In this document: positions 12,530 to 24,099 of the stretch, piece by piece
How positions within the stretch are numbered: the first letter of the stretch is position 1
Layout of the letters: each line of letters begins with the position of its first letter
Source: Dromiciops gliroides
Lineage: Eukaryota; Chordata; Mammalia; Microbiotheria; Microbiotheriidae
Reading direction: 5' to 3'
Assembly (NCBI RefSeq): GCF_019393635.1
Contig: NC_057866.1
Location: forward strand, 233,774,359 to 233,838,358
DNA length: 64,000 nucleotides
Program-made: the position numbers and the translations under genes
Notes under the pieces: generated by a model
Told to the model about the DNA's origin: nothing
Databases searched by the model: none
What the model saw: only the letters and a program-made list of their open reading frames with translations

Positions 12530-13125
12530 CCAGGATCTAAGATCTAAGATTAATGATATTTTAGTATATTTGTAATCAAAGGAATTCATGATCTTTATAA
12601 GTATTTACAATCAAAAGAAGTTTCTGTTATGTTCAGACTATCATCTGTAAGGACTATACATACTAGAATGACACAGAGCAAGTCACCAAATCATTGTTAC
12701 CTTAGGTTACTCTCTAAGAGAAATTTGTGTAATAATTGATGCTTTGCACAGGTACAGGAAGTTCCTTCACTTGGCATTTCCTACACTAATGGAATCACAG
12801 GTGTACATGCACACACTCATAAAATCCCAAAAGAGGAAAAATAAAGGCAACCTCACAACAAATAGTATTCCCAAAACATTAAAGCAAACTATATTAATAA
12901 GCACAAAGTAGTTGTGAGTGAGATTTTCCCCATCCCTTAGTTATAAGAGATTTAATATAGTTATAAGTGATTTAATTAAGATAATAATCAATATATTAAC
13001 TAAAACTGTGATTTATTATATTTAGATATCTAATTTTCTTTAATTGTATTACTATGTTAAGTATTTCTTCTGATTAACTTCCCAATATCAAGCATTTAGT
13101 AATATCAGAAGATACAGTAGTCAGC
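12530..13125. other. Unassigned AT-rich sequence
   Basis: Nothing recognisable. Part may be the upstream end of the LTR at 13130-13560, whose left border I could not find. Confidence 0.4.
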
Positions 13126-13129
13126 AATA

Positions 13130-13560
13130 CTATATTTTAGAAACCACGAGTGGTATGCTTGACTCAAGGGGGTCATGCAGCTCACTAGTAGTATACTTGA
13201 CTAATAGAAGGGGGTCATGCAGCATAATTATGACCCACCTGTTGCCATCATAAGACTGATAAGAGTTTTGGAAAAATGCTGACATTTGTCATGTAGGCAG
13301 TTTCCCGTATTTCCTAAGAATATGCTTTAATTTTAATTTTAGAAATTTCTAATTAATATGTTATATAAGCATGCAAATTCTGGAAGTGTATAAAAACCCA
13401 TGGATTTTGTAACTGAAGGTCTTTCAGGTCCAACCCCTGGATGACTGGCTTTATTGTGGGGCTAAATCACTCTCAATAAACCTATTGGTTTTATTGTGAG
13501 GCCTTCTCTCAATAAACCTATTTGCTTCAGCCTGGATATTTTGTTGTTTCTGTTTCTCTG
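13130..13560 (+). mobile_element. Retroviral-type LTR with duplicated poly(A) region, borders approximate
   Basis: The promoter-like sequence gtgtataaaaaccc (about 13388) is followed by AATAAA at 13475-13480 and again at 13511-13516, then a T/C-rich end, ttctgtttctctgtca. This order (TATA, poly(A) signal, short tail) is that of a forward LTR. Two internal tandem duplications are visible: ttgactcaagggggtcatg versus ttgactaatagaagggggtcatg near 13158-13220, and the segment holding each AATAAA. No internal viral genes or second LTR adjoin it, so it is probably solo. Confidence 0.6.
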
Positions 13561-13659
13561 TCAGACTTAGAAATTCTCCTTTGCATTTCTATAGTATACT
13601 TGAGCAGATTTCCAAATTGAGAGACATTTATGGAGCATGTAATATATTTAAAATACTGT

Positions 13660-13880
13660 GGAAGGAATATTTTAGGGATAATAATAATAATATAACATTA
13701 GTTGACATACAGTACTTTAAAGTTTAAAAAAGTATTTTCCATACATTTTCTAATTTTATTTTTCTTCTTCCACTCCCCTCCAAAAATCCTATGAGGTAGA
13801 TATTATTAGCCTGATTTTACAAAGGAAAGGAAATTTCAAAATGTGTAGCTAACTTGCCTTTTTCAGACATACAGTTCTTC
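13660..13880. repeat. MIR-like relic, probable
   Basis: The phrases aatcctatgaggtagatatt and ttttacaaaggaaagg resemble the MIR 'caacaaccctatgaggtag ... attttacagatgaggaaac' stretch. Very diverged. Confidence 0.45.
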
Positions 13881-14620
13881 AGGGTTGAGGTAGGATAAGA
13901 CATTCTGCTTCAGGGAATTTTCAGAGGAAATAAACACATATGTCAGGAAATATTCCTTGGCAGAATGTAATCAGTTCTACAAGAGAAGTACATGGAGTAG
14001 GTTAGGAGACAATATACAGGGCATATAGAAATCTCAGGCTTTTAGTGGGATGAGGTTCATTAACATGGTAGGAGATGGGTAGGATATCTGTAAGGGGAGA
14101 TGGAAGGGTTGATGTGCCAAAGATAGGGAATCATGAGAGCAAAAGTGTGTTAGGTGAAGAATACAAGCAGATTCACCAAATCTCAAAATTGGAGTCCCAA
14201 ACATATGTGAACAGGAATTCTCTATATATCATTCCTGAGAACTGTCCAATCCATGTTAAGGTCTCCAGGGACAAAAAGCTCACTACTTCCTGAGGCAGCC
14301 TACTCTACTTTTAGGTAACTGACAATTAGGATGATTTTCCTTGCATCAAGCCAAATTTTTCCTCCATTTTACCCTAGCTTCTCTTCCATGTGAGAGCCTT
14401 TCAAGTTCTTTAAGAATACCAATATGACTTTTTCTTTAATTAACATTTTTATTTCAAATTTCAAATCTTTCCCTGCCTCCCCTCCCCCTTTCTGAGGTGG
14501 TAAGCAATCAGATATACGTTATATATCTACAAATATATAAAATATGTCCATATTAGTTATTTTGTATAAGAAGACTCAAATAAAAGAGAATATGAAATAA
14601 AGTGGAAAATAGCAAGTTTA

Positions 14621-14771
14621 GGGGGCAGCTAGGTAGTGCAGTGGATAAAGCACAGGCCCTGGATTCAGGAGTTCAAATCCAGACTCAGACACTTGACACT
14701 TACTAGCTATGTGACCCTGGACAAGTCACTTAACCCTCATTGCCCCACAAAAAGAAAAAAGAAAAGAAAAG
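14621..14771 (+). repeat. WSINE1-like SINE copy 7
   Basis: A slightly shortened SINE (the 'gaggacctga' step is missing) lies inside the 3' UTR of the old reverse L1. Flanks gaaaatagcaagttta and gaaaaatagcatgctt form an imperfect target duplication. Confidence 0.88.
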
Positions 14772-15802
14772 AAAAATAGCATGCTTCAGTCTGTGTTTCA
14801 TAAATATAAGTTCTTTCTCTGGAGACAGATACTAAGCTTCATCATTAATCTGTTGGAATTGTCTTGGATCACTGTATTTTGGAGAATAGCTAAGCCATTC
14901 ACAATTCTTCATAGAACAATATTGCTGTTACTATGTACAATGTTCTCCTGGTTCTGTTCACTTCACTATACATCAGTTCATACAAGTCTTTCCAGGCTTT
15001 TCTAAAATCATCCTGCTTGTCATTTCTTATAGCATAATTATATTCCATTACAATCATATACCACGGCTTGTTTAGCCATTTTCCAATTGACGGACATTCC
15101 TTTGATTTCCAGGTCTTAGCCACCATAAAAGGAGCTATTATAAATATATTTGTACAAATAGATCTTTTTTTTCTGTTTCGGATGTCTTTGGGATATAAAC
15201 ATAACAGTGGTATTTCTGGATCAAAGGGTATGCAGTTTTATAGCCTTTTGGGCATAATTCCAAATTGCCCTCCAGAATGGTTGAATCAGTTCACAATTCC
15301 ACCAACAGTATATTAGGATCTCAGTTTTCCCAAATTCCCTCCAACATCTAACATTTTCCTTTTTTGTCATATTAGCCACTCTGATAGATGTGCAATAATG
15401 CCTCAGAGTTATTTCAATTTGTATTTCTCTGATCAATAGTGATTTAGAGCATTTTTTACATATGACTACAGTTAGCTTCGATTTCTTTGTCTGAAAACTG
15501 TCTTTTCATATCCTTTGACCATTTCTCAATTGGGGAATGACTTGTATTCTTATAAATTTGACTTGGTTCTCTATATATTTGAGAAATGAGACCTTTATCA
15601 GAGATACCTGTTACAAAAATTCTTTCCTGGTTTTCTGCTTTCCTTATGATCTTGGTTATTTTAGTTTTGTTTGTGCAAACCCTTTTTAATTTTATATAAT
15701 CAAAATTATTTATTTTACATTTTTAATGCTCTCTATATCTTTTTTAGTTCTAAATTCTTCCCCATCCACATATCTTACAGATAAACTATTCCACAAGTTC
15801 TT

Positions 15803-15963
15803 CTTGTTTTTGTTTTTGTTTGTTTGGGTGAGGCAATTGGGGTTAAGTGACTTGCTCAGGGTCACACAGCTAGTACTTGTCAAGTGTCTGAGATTGGATT
15901 TGAAATCAGGTCTTCCTGACTCCAGGCCTGGTGCTCTATCTACTGCACCACCTAGCTGCCCCT
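15803..15963 (-). repeat. WSINE1-like SINE copy 8
   Basis: It is inserted in the ORF2 part of the old L1. Flanks ccacaagttctt (15791-15802) and ccatgagttctt (15964-15975) are a 12-bp duplication with two mismatches. Confidence 0.9.
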
Positions 15964-16899
15964 CCATGAGTTCTTAATTTGCTTATCGAATCACCTTTTA
16001 TGTGTAAAATATTAACACAGTTTGACCTTATTTTGGTATATGGTGTGAGTTGCTGGTCTATGCCTAGTATCTATTCCATACTATTTTCCAGTTTTCCCAG
16101 CAGGTTTTTGGCAAATAGTGGGTTCTTATCCCTGAAGTTGGAATCTTTTTTGTTTATCAAACAGTAAATTACTATAATCATTTATTACTGTCTTATGTAC
16201 TTAACCTATTACATTGATCCATCACTCTTTCTGAGACAGTACCAAATAGTTTTCATAATTACCACTTTATAATGCTATTTGAGGGGTAGAACCAAGATGG
16301 CAGAGGAAAGGCTGTGACTCCCTGAGCTCCCAACAAACCCATCCACACACTCCAAAAATAATGCCATAAGACAATGCCTAAAGCAGCCAAACCCACATAA
16401 GAACAGAGTGAGACTATTTTCCTGCCAAAGATGGCTTAATTAGGTGACTGGGATCACCTGTTGTTCAGTCTGAGTGAGGAGCTCAGGGCATGTTTGCTGA
16501 CCTAGCTTGGGACAAACAGTTCCTCCAGGCCTTTGTAGTCTTCAACGCCAGCAGCTTCTTCTGAGGCTCAGCTCGTGGACCAGTGAGGGTGTTCAGCAGT
16601 TGCCTGGGGTGAAGTGGTCGTGGTGTCTGCTGGAGTTGGGGTGAAGTGCCCTGGTTCTGAACCAGTGGAACAAATAGAGTAGTGGCACTCCAGTCAGGGA
16701 GGGGCACAGGCATGCCAATCTTCCGAACATAGAGAATCAGATTTCAATCAGACATCTAATTCTGTGACGAGATGAGTGGGCAAAGAAATTAGCAGATCAT
16801 AGAAAGCTTTTCTAGGGGCAAAATAGACCAGAATGCACCCTCAGAAGATCACAAAGTCAAAGCTCCAACATCCAACATATCCAAGAAAAATATGAATTG

Positions 16900-17768
16900 G
16901 TCTCAGGACATGAAAGTGCTCAAAAGGGACTTTGAAGAGAAAGTAGGAGAAATAGAAGGAGGATGATATAGAGAGGTACAGAAAAGGATGGAACGAGAAA
17001 TGAGCAATGCAGCAGAGTCATGAGAAAAAAAAAAGTCAACAGTTTGAAAAGCCAAATGGGAAAGGAGATATAAAAGATCTCTGAAGAAAATAATTGCCTA
17101 AGAATTAGGATTGAACAAATGGAAGCTAGTGACTTTATGAGAAACCAAGACACAATAAAGCAAATCCAAATGAATAAAAAAAAATAGAGGGCAATAAGAA
17201 AAATCTCCTTGGAAAAACAGTTAACCTGGAAAATAGATCCAGGAGAGAGAATTTGAAAATCATTGGACTTTGTGAAAACCATGATCAAGGAAATAGTTTA
17301 TGCATACTCTTCCAAGAATTTGTCAAGGAAAATTGCCCCGAAATTCTAGAAGCAGAATGTAAAATAGAAATTGAAAGAATTCACTGATCACCTCCTGAAA
17401 GAGATCCCAAAAGGGAAACTCCCAGGAATGTTATAGCTAAATTCCAGAAATCCCCGGTCAAGGAGAAAATATTGCAAGCAGCTAGAAAAAAGCAATTCAA
17501 ATACTGTGGAGCTACAGTAAGGATAACACAAGATCTAGCAGCATCTACATTAAAGGACTGGAGGGCATGGAATATGATATCCCAGAGTGCCAAGGAACTG
17601 GGACTACAACCAAAAATCACCTACCCAGCAAAACTAAGTATAATATTTGGGGGAGGGGGGGAGGAATGGGTCTTCAATGAAAAAGAGGACTTTCAGGCAT
17701 TTGTGATGAAAAGACCAGAACTGAATAGAAAAGTTGACTTTCAAATACAAGACCCTAGAGAAACATAA
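16900..17768 (+). pseudogene. Decayed L1 ORF1 of the HAL1-like element
   Basis: L1 ORF1 encodes a trimeric RNA-binding chaperone (coiled coil, RRM, C-terminal domain) that packages L1 RNA. The last 98 codons (17472-17768) are open and include the LKDWRAWNMI and FNEKEDFQAFVMKRPEL stretches. The same stretches, partly diverged or in shifted frames, are in the reverse copy at 34762-35560. Upstream the coiled-coil and RRM parts can be traced but are broken by stops and shifts. It cannot make a full protein. Confidence 0.8.
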
Positions 17769-17974
17769 AAAGGTAAACAGGAAAAAGAACTCATGAGGGA
17801 TATTAAAAGGTTAAATTGTTTACATTGCTATATAGGAAGATAATACTTCAAACTCATAAGAACTCTCTCAGTATTAGGGCAGTTGAAAGAAATATACTTA
17901 GACAGAGGGCACAGGTATGAACTGAATATAAGGGGAAGATATCTGTAAAACATTTATTTTCTGTTTATCCTTGG

Positions 17975-18086
17975 TTTTTTGTGGGGCAGGCAGGGTGGGG
18001 TGTCTTATGTCTGGGGCTGGATTTGGGCTTGGAACTTCCTGGATATAAGGCTGGTGCTTTGTCCACTATGTCACCTAACTGACCCA
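17975..18086 (-). repeat. SINE-derived block inside the HAL1-like spacer, copy A
   Basis: Read on the minus strand, this follows the WSINE-like consensus from a degraded head (gtcagttaggtgacatagtg) to about the core, with about 50 bases missing. A homologous block lies at the same place in the HAL1-like element at 32560-36405. Both are followed by atgatg(c/a)ca(c/t)cttta, so the block belongs to the element lineage. Confidence 0.65.
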
Positions 18087-20434
18087 TGATGCCACCTTTA
18101 AAATAAAGTTAAGGTGTTAGAGGAATGTACTGGCTGATAGGGAAATGGAAAGATGGACTGGGGAAAAGTAGATCACATAAAAAAAAGAAGAAGAAAAAGC
18201 TTGTGGAATGCAGGGTAAGATGGGGAAGGAGAAAGGAAGTGAGTGAGCTTTACTCTCATCAGAATAGGCTCAAAGAAAGAATAACATACACACGCAAGTG
18301 GGTATAGTTATATATTTTGCCCTGTGGGAAAGTGGGAGGGGAAGGACATGGGGGAGGGAGGTGAAGGAAGGAAGAGCAGATTGGGGGAGAGGACAATAAA
18401 AAGCAAAACACTTTCGAGGAGGGATGGGAGATTTGAAGAGGAAGGGAAGAAGAAAATATAGAACATTAAGTTTTTTTAAATAATCAATGTGAAAAAAATT
18501 GTTTTTTTTTATTTTTTTACATGTAACTTGGGGCAAATTCTAAAAAAAATGAAAATTTAACACACAAAAAAATGCAGTTTGAAATCAGTGTGGCTTTCTA
18601 GTGAAAGTAAGAAAAGCATTGAACCAAAAACTAAAAGCTGGCTTAAGGGGAAAAAATGATAAAATAGATAAATAAACCATTGTTTAATTTGATTTTTTTT
18701 AATGTATGCCTAGGCCACCCTCTTTCATTTTTTTATTGATTCCCTTGATATACTTGAGCTTTGGTTCTTCCAGATGAATTTTATTACATTTTCTAGATCT
18801 ATAAAATATTTTTGATAGATTGATTTGTATTACACTAAATAAATAGACTAATTTAGATAGATAGGATTGTTGTTTTTATTATATTGATTTAGCCTAACCA
18901 TGAGCAATTAATATTTTCCCAATTGTTTATATCTGACTTTATTTGGGTGAAAAATGTTTTATAGTTGTGTTTATATAGTTCCTGGGTTTGTTTTGGCAGG
19001 TAGACTCCCAAGTATTTTATACTGTCCACAATTTTTTTAAATGGAATTTCTCTTTCTATCTGTTGCTTCTGGATTTTCTTGGTAATATATAAAAATTCTT
19101 ATGATTTATGTGGGTTTATTTTGCATTCTGCAACTTTGCTAAAGTTGTTAATAATTTTGAATATTTCTTTTGGTTGATTCTCTAGAATTTTCTAAGTATA
19201 ACATCATATTGTCTGCAAAGAATGAGTTTTATTTCTTCCTTACATAACCTAATTATTTTCTTTTTCTTACTTATTGTTAGAGCTAATATTTCTAGTACAA
19301 TATTACATAATAGAGGTGATGATGAGCATCCTTATTTCACCCTTGATTGTATTGGGAAAGCTTCTAGTTTATTCCAATTGCAGATGATGTTTGTTCATGG
19401 TTTTAGATAAATAACACATCATTTTAAAGGAAGCACCACTTATTCCTGTGCTTTCTTGTGTTTTCAATAGAAATGGGTACTGTATTTTGTTAAAGGATTT
19501 TTCTACATTTCTGTTGATTTTGTTATTGACATGGTCAATTATGCTGATAGTTTTCCTAGTCTCAAACCAGCCCCACATTCCTGGTATAAATCCCTCCTGG
19601 AGATAACGTATAATCCTTGTGATGTATTTCTATAATATTTTTGCTAGTACTTTATTTAAGTGTTTTGCATCAATATCCATTAGGGAAATTGGTGTATAAT
19701 TTTCTTTCTGTTTTAGTTCTTCCTATTTTGGGTATCAGCACCATATTTGTCTCATAAAAAGAATTTGTTAGAACTCCGTCTTCACCTATTCTCCCAAATA
19801 ATTTATGCTATTGGGAGTATTTGTTCTTTAAGTGTTTGGTAGAATTCACTTGTAAATCCATCTGGTCCTGGGGATTGTTTATTAGGAAGTTCATTTATGG
19901 CTTGATCTTGTGATGGTTCTTTTCTAATATTGCGTTATTTAAGTATTTTATTTCTTCTGTTAATCTGTATAATTTATATTTTTGTAAGCATCCATTTCAT
20001 TTATATTGTCAAATGTATTGGAATATAATTGAGCAAAATAGTTCCTCTAACAACTGTCTTAATTTCCCTTTCATTGGTGGCAAGTTTGCCCCTTTCATTT
20101 TCTATTAATTTTATTAATTTGCCTTTCTTCTTTCCTTGTTTTAAATCAAATTACCCAATACTTTATCTATTTTATTGTTTGTTTTTTTTCACAAAATCAG
20201 CTTCTAGTTTTATTAGTTGAATGTTTTTCTTACTTTCAATTTTATTAATCTTTCCTTTGGTTTTAGGAATTCCAATATAGCATTTAACTAGAGATTTTAA
20301 ATTTTTTTTAGGGTTTTTTCATTGCAAACCCAATTCATTGATCTGCTTTTTCTATATTTTATTGATATAAGCAATTAGAAATATAAATTTCTCCCTAAGT
20401 ACCACTTTGGCTGCATCCCATAAATTTTGATGTG

Positions 20435-20597
20435 CTACTGCTGCTGCGGCCACTGCTACTGCAGCTGAAGCCATTGGACCTCATTCCACTCCCACCCAGG
20501 TAAAATAAACCCTTCCTGCTGGGCTGGCAAGCTGCTTTCCAAGCCCTGGAACAATTCAGAGGCAGTTATCTAATTTTTTGGAAGGAAAATTTGGGTG
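20435..20597 (-). repeat. L1 5' UTR piece with CTG-rich stretch
   Basis: The run gctactgctgctgcggccac opens a GC-richer block. It continues, across the L1 inserted at 20598, into ggttttaaagggttccttct and ctctgccatagtagcactgg, which is an L1 5' end in reverse. I read it as the 5' UTR of the old L1. Confidence 0.6.
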
Positions 20598-22043
20598 TTT
20601 TTTAAATTATAAAGGTATTTTATTATTTTCCAGTTACATGTAGAGATATTTTTCAACATTTGTTTTTATAATATTTCCAGTTTCAAATTTTTCTCCCTTC
20701 CTCCCCTTCCTTCCCTCCTCCCCAAGGCAGCAAGTAATCTGATATAGGTTATATATGTGCTATAACATTAAACATATTTCTGCAATAGTCATATTATAAG
20801 AGAAGAATCAGAGCAAAAAGGAAAAACCTCAAAAAAGAAAAACAACAACACCAAAACCAAAAGAAATAGTATGGTTCAATCTGTATCCATATTCCACAGT
20901 TTTTTTTTTTCTGGATTTGGAGAGCATTTTCCATGAGTCCTTTGGAATTATCTTGTACCATTGTATTGCTGAGAAGAATCAAGTCTATCACATTTGTTCA
21001 ACACATAATGTTGATGATACTGTGTATAATGTTCTTCTGGTTCTGTTCATCTCACTCATCATCAGTTCATGCAAGTCCTTCCAGATTTCTCTGAAGTCCT
21101 CCTGCTAATTATTTCTTACAGTGTGATAGAATTCCATTACATTCATATACCACAACTTGTTCAGCCATTCCCCAATTGATGGGTGACCCCTCTACTTCCA
21201 AATTCTTGCTACCACAAAAAGAGCAGCTATAAATATTTTTGTACATGTGGGTCCTTTTCCCTTTTTGATGATCTCTTTGGGAAAAAGACCCAAGAGTAGT
21301 ATTTCTGGGTCAAAGGGTATACACAGCTTTGTAACCCTTTGGGCATAAATCCAAATTGCTCTCCAGCATGGTTGGATCAGTTCACAGCTCCACCAACAAT
21401 GCATTAGTGTTCCAATTTTTCCACAGCTTCTCCAACATTTATTATTTTCCTGTTTTTGTCATATTAGCCAATCTGATAGGTGTCAGGTGGTACCTCAGAG
21501 TTGTTTTAATTTGCTTTTCTCTAATCAATAGTGATTTAGAGCATTTTTTAATATGCCAATAGATAGCTTTGATTTCTTCATCAGAAAACTGCCTGTTCAT
21601 ATCCTTTGACCATTTCTCAATTGGTGAATGACTTGGATTCTTATAAATTTGATTTAATTCCCAATATATTTTAGAAATGAGGCCTTTATCAGAAGTACTG
21701 GCCATAAAAATTGTTTCCCAGCTTTCTGCCTCCCTTCTAATTTTGGATGCATTGCTTCTGTTTGTACAAAACCTTTTTAATTTAATGTAATCAAAATCAT
21801 CCATTTTGCATTTCATAATATTCTCTATCTCTTGTTTGGTTATAAACTGTTCTCCTTTCCAAAGATCTGAAAGGTAAACTATTCCTTCCTCTCCTAATTT
21901 ACCTATGGTATCACCTTTTATATCTAAATCATGTACCCATTTTGTCCTTATTTTAGTATAAAGTATAAGATGTTGGTCTATGCCTAATTTCTGCCATACT
22001 CTCTTCCAGTTTTCTCAGCAGTTTTTGTCAAATACTGAGTTCC
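20598..22043 (-). mobile_element. 5'-truncated L1 with target duplication
   Basis: From the 3' A-tail side at 20598 it runs through the 3' UTR into C-terminal ORF2, ending abruptly at about 22043. Flanking aatttgggtg (20588-20597 and 22044-22053) is the duplicated target. A 124-codon stretch (21442-21816) is still open and shows KGLISKIYWELNQIYKNPSH, which belongs to the ORF2 C-terminal region. The frame is broken elsewhere. Confidence 0.88.
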
Positions 22044-22119
22044 AATTTGGGTGGGTTTTAAAGGGTTCCTTCTTCACTCTGCCATAGTAGCACTGGAAGT
22101 CCTCTATTATGTCTAACTC

Positions 22120-22499
22120 TTACAGTGAGGTACCTTAAATTCAAGCGATATTGATAAATAGCATATTTTATAATTACCTTCTACATTTTGAAGGAGAAGA
22201 GGGATAGACTGATTTGCCTTTCTCTCACATAAGTCCCACCCATGCAGTAAGGGTAGATCATGATTCTATTGAATAGTTGCTGTCTGTGAGCTGGCTAAAA
22301 TTCTACCTATACTGTCTAAAAATCTAATGAGTGGTCACCAATAAATTAGAAGCTTTAGCAAGAGTTTAGACTTTTAAGCATTTATTAAGGAGCATAAGAA
22401 TTTGGTGAGGAGAGAAAAAGAGGCTTAGATGCCTTCATCTATCTATCTCAGGGAGTCAGCATTTCTGTACCACCCCTCATGAGGTCCTGGCTAAAGAGA

Positions 22500-22585
<86 letters not shown>

Positions 22586-22880
22586 AACAGAGAGAGAGAG
22601 AGAGACACAGAAAGAGAGAGAATGAGCCCCTTCTTTGTCCCGCAAGCCTCCTATGAAAACCAGAAACATCCCATTCACCCACACACAGCTCCAAGGCTGG
22701 TAGCTTTGGTTGACAGTACCCAGAAGCAAATGTCACTTCCTGATGCCGAGGAACTGACCTTCCAAGACACATGGCTTGCCCTCAGACACCTTCTCCTCAT
22801 GGCGGAGCTTTCCTATACTATCTCTCCAGCAGGGGGCATCAATCCAATTTTCAAACTATCATTACTAAAGTAGATTATAT
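22120..22880 (-). mobile_element. LTR with internal GT/GA arrays, borders approximate
   Basis: On the minus strand a poly(A) signal (TTTATT on + at 22381-22386) is followed by a segment containing gctaaagcttctaatttatt. This matches the forward LTR at 44453-44992, which has gctaaagcttataatttat after its own AATAAA. Both also carry a CT-rich run upstream of the signal; here it has grown into (GT)n and (GA)n. No clear TG/CA ends or target duplication were found. Confidence 0.55.
22500..22620. repeat. (GT)n(GA)n compound microsatellite
   Basis: About 25 GT units run into GA units and then GAGACAGAAA variants. Two overlapping minus-strand open frames across it are repeat artefacts. Confidence 0.95.
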
Positions 22881-22889
22881 TTAGTCCAG

Positions 22890-23545
22890 ATATGTGGTCT
22901 CTTTTTCCCTCTATTGTAATAGGTTTTTTGTGCCTCTTCATATGATATAATTAACCCCATTTTACCTCCCTTTCCTCTTCTCCCCAAATACTCCTTTTTT
23001 TCACCCCTTAAGCCACTGTTGCAAGCTTCTTGTGCTGCTGATTAGGAACTGGGTCACTGGCTTTCTCCTCAAAGGCCTCTGGCTTGTGGATTCCTCGCTT
23101 CCCTGGGCTTGCTCCCTGTTCTTGCTCCCTGCGCTGGGATGACTTAGCCAAGTCATGCATGTCCTGTGGGTGGTTCTTTAGCTGGCAGTTTGCCCTCTTA
23201 GCTGGTGCTGGCAGGTCTTACAACTGACCTGTTGAACCACCAGCCTGCTGAGCAAAGACCAAGGGGCCTCAATTGCTGTGCGGTGGCCAAAAGCCTCCCG
23301 CTGACTTGCCCAGACCCCTTCCACACTTCCCTGAGCTATGCTGTGCTCCTCTTTTTGCCCAAATGAGATTGACCTTTCCTGAAGTCTTCTAAATTATACC
23401 AGGTTGGAAGATTGTGCCTCTCTGTCTTTTTGTATGTTCTGTAGTTTCAGAATCCATTTAGAGGCTTAATTTAATGTTATTTTTGAGTGAAACTCAGAAA
23501 AGGTTAGTCAACCTCCTTGCTTCTCTCCATCATCTTCCTTAGCAA
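22890..23545 (-). repeat. L1 5' UTR fragment
   Basis: On the minus strand it begins with aaggaagatgatggagag (the L1 'agatgg' 5' end) and continues with the GC-moderate 5' UTR, including agggaagtgtggaaggggtc. No coding part follows on this side; the LTR at 22120-22880 adjoins it. Assignment rests on resemblance to the 5' ends at 16280 and 36405. Confidence 0.5.
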
Positions 23546-23699
23546 AACTTCAGAAATATTATTTTAAGAACAACTTTGAACAAATAAGTTATTTTGACTA
23601 TTATAAATACTCAAATTAATACTAACGGTCATATAAAGAAAGATGTTATCTGAATTCTAGGAAAGAACTGATAAATAGAAGTAGGGATAAAACAATTTG

Positions 23700-23868
23700 A
23701 CACACTATATATACATTGTGCATATATACATATGTGTGTATTATATACAGGTGTGCATATATACATATGTATATATTTGCTGTGTTTACATGTGTGTATA
23801 TACATATATATGTGTGTGTATATATATATGTATGTGCGTATACATATTTATGTATGTGTGTGTGTCTA
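23700..23868. repeat. TATACA/TGTGTA-rich microsatellite
   Basis: Alternating purine-pyrimidine sequence with TGTGTATATA variants. The Tyr/Ile/Val/Cys-rich open frames on both strands reflect the repeat. Confidence 0.9.
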
Positions 23869-23899
23869 ATGCTAGTCATCTCGAGGATGAGAGGGGAGG

Positions 23900-24060
23900 A
23901 AGGAAAAAATGAAATTTACATGATAATTTTTTTGTATATTTTAAAGGAATAGCTAGTTGTGCATAGTAGATTTGCAGTTTCATGTAAAATCATCTGTTTT
24001 GTTGTATTGTTATAGAAATGGTTGTTTTATTTCACAAATTAAAAATAAAATTTAATAAAA
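23900..24060 (+). repeat. Unnamed retroelement 3' tail, shared with 56565-56690
   Basis: The phrase aatagctagttgtgcatagt, then agatttgcagtttcatgt, then a T-rich end and AATAAA-type A tail recurs at 56565-56690 (aatagccagttatacataat, agatttacagtttcatgt). This points to the 3' end of a retroposon family I cannot name. Confidence 0.6.
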
Positions 24061-24099
24061 AAGAAAGGAACATGAAAGGAATTTGGGCATGTTACAGGA

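Larger units (their letters stand above)
16271..18690 (+). mobile_element. HAL1-like (half-L1) element, forward, nested in an old L1
   Basis: It opens with a typical L1 5' end, gaaccaagatggcagagg, at about 16280. A 5' UTR, a decayed ORF1, a noncoding spacer (about 17769-18460) and a short L1 3' end with A-rich tail near 18560 follow. There is no ORF2. HAL1 elements, known in mammals, are L1 derivatives that kept ORF1 and lost ORF2. The spacer holds an antisense SINE-derived block (17975-18086). The right border is uncertain between 18560 and 18690. Confidence 0.72.
14437..22112 (-). mobile_element. Old L1, internally deleted, split by four later insertions
   Basis: The minus strand reads in L1 order. 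The 5' UTR end lies at 22054-22112 and 20435-20597. The ORF2 RT region is at about 18690-20434, the ORF2 C-terminal region at about 14800-16270, and the 3' UTR reaches 14437. The 5' UTR joins ORF2 directly at about 20434, so ORF1 and the endonuclease part are missing. Reading frames are full of stops. Removing the SINEs at 14621 and 15803, the HAL1-like element at 16271 and the L1 at 20598 restores colinearity with the ORF2 of the L1 at 48294-50311. Confidence 0.75.

Noticed and set aside
22448..22772. Two overlapping 93-codon minus-strand open frames rich in Ser/Leu/Thr/His
   Set aside because: They translate the GT/GA microsatellite and flanking LTR-like DNA; no start context or domain supports a gene.
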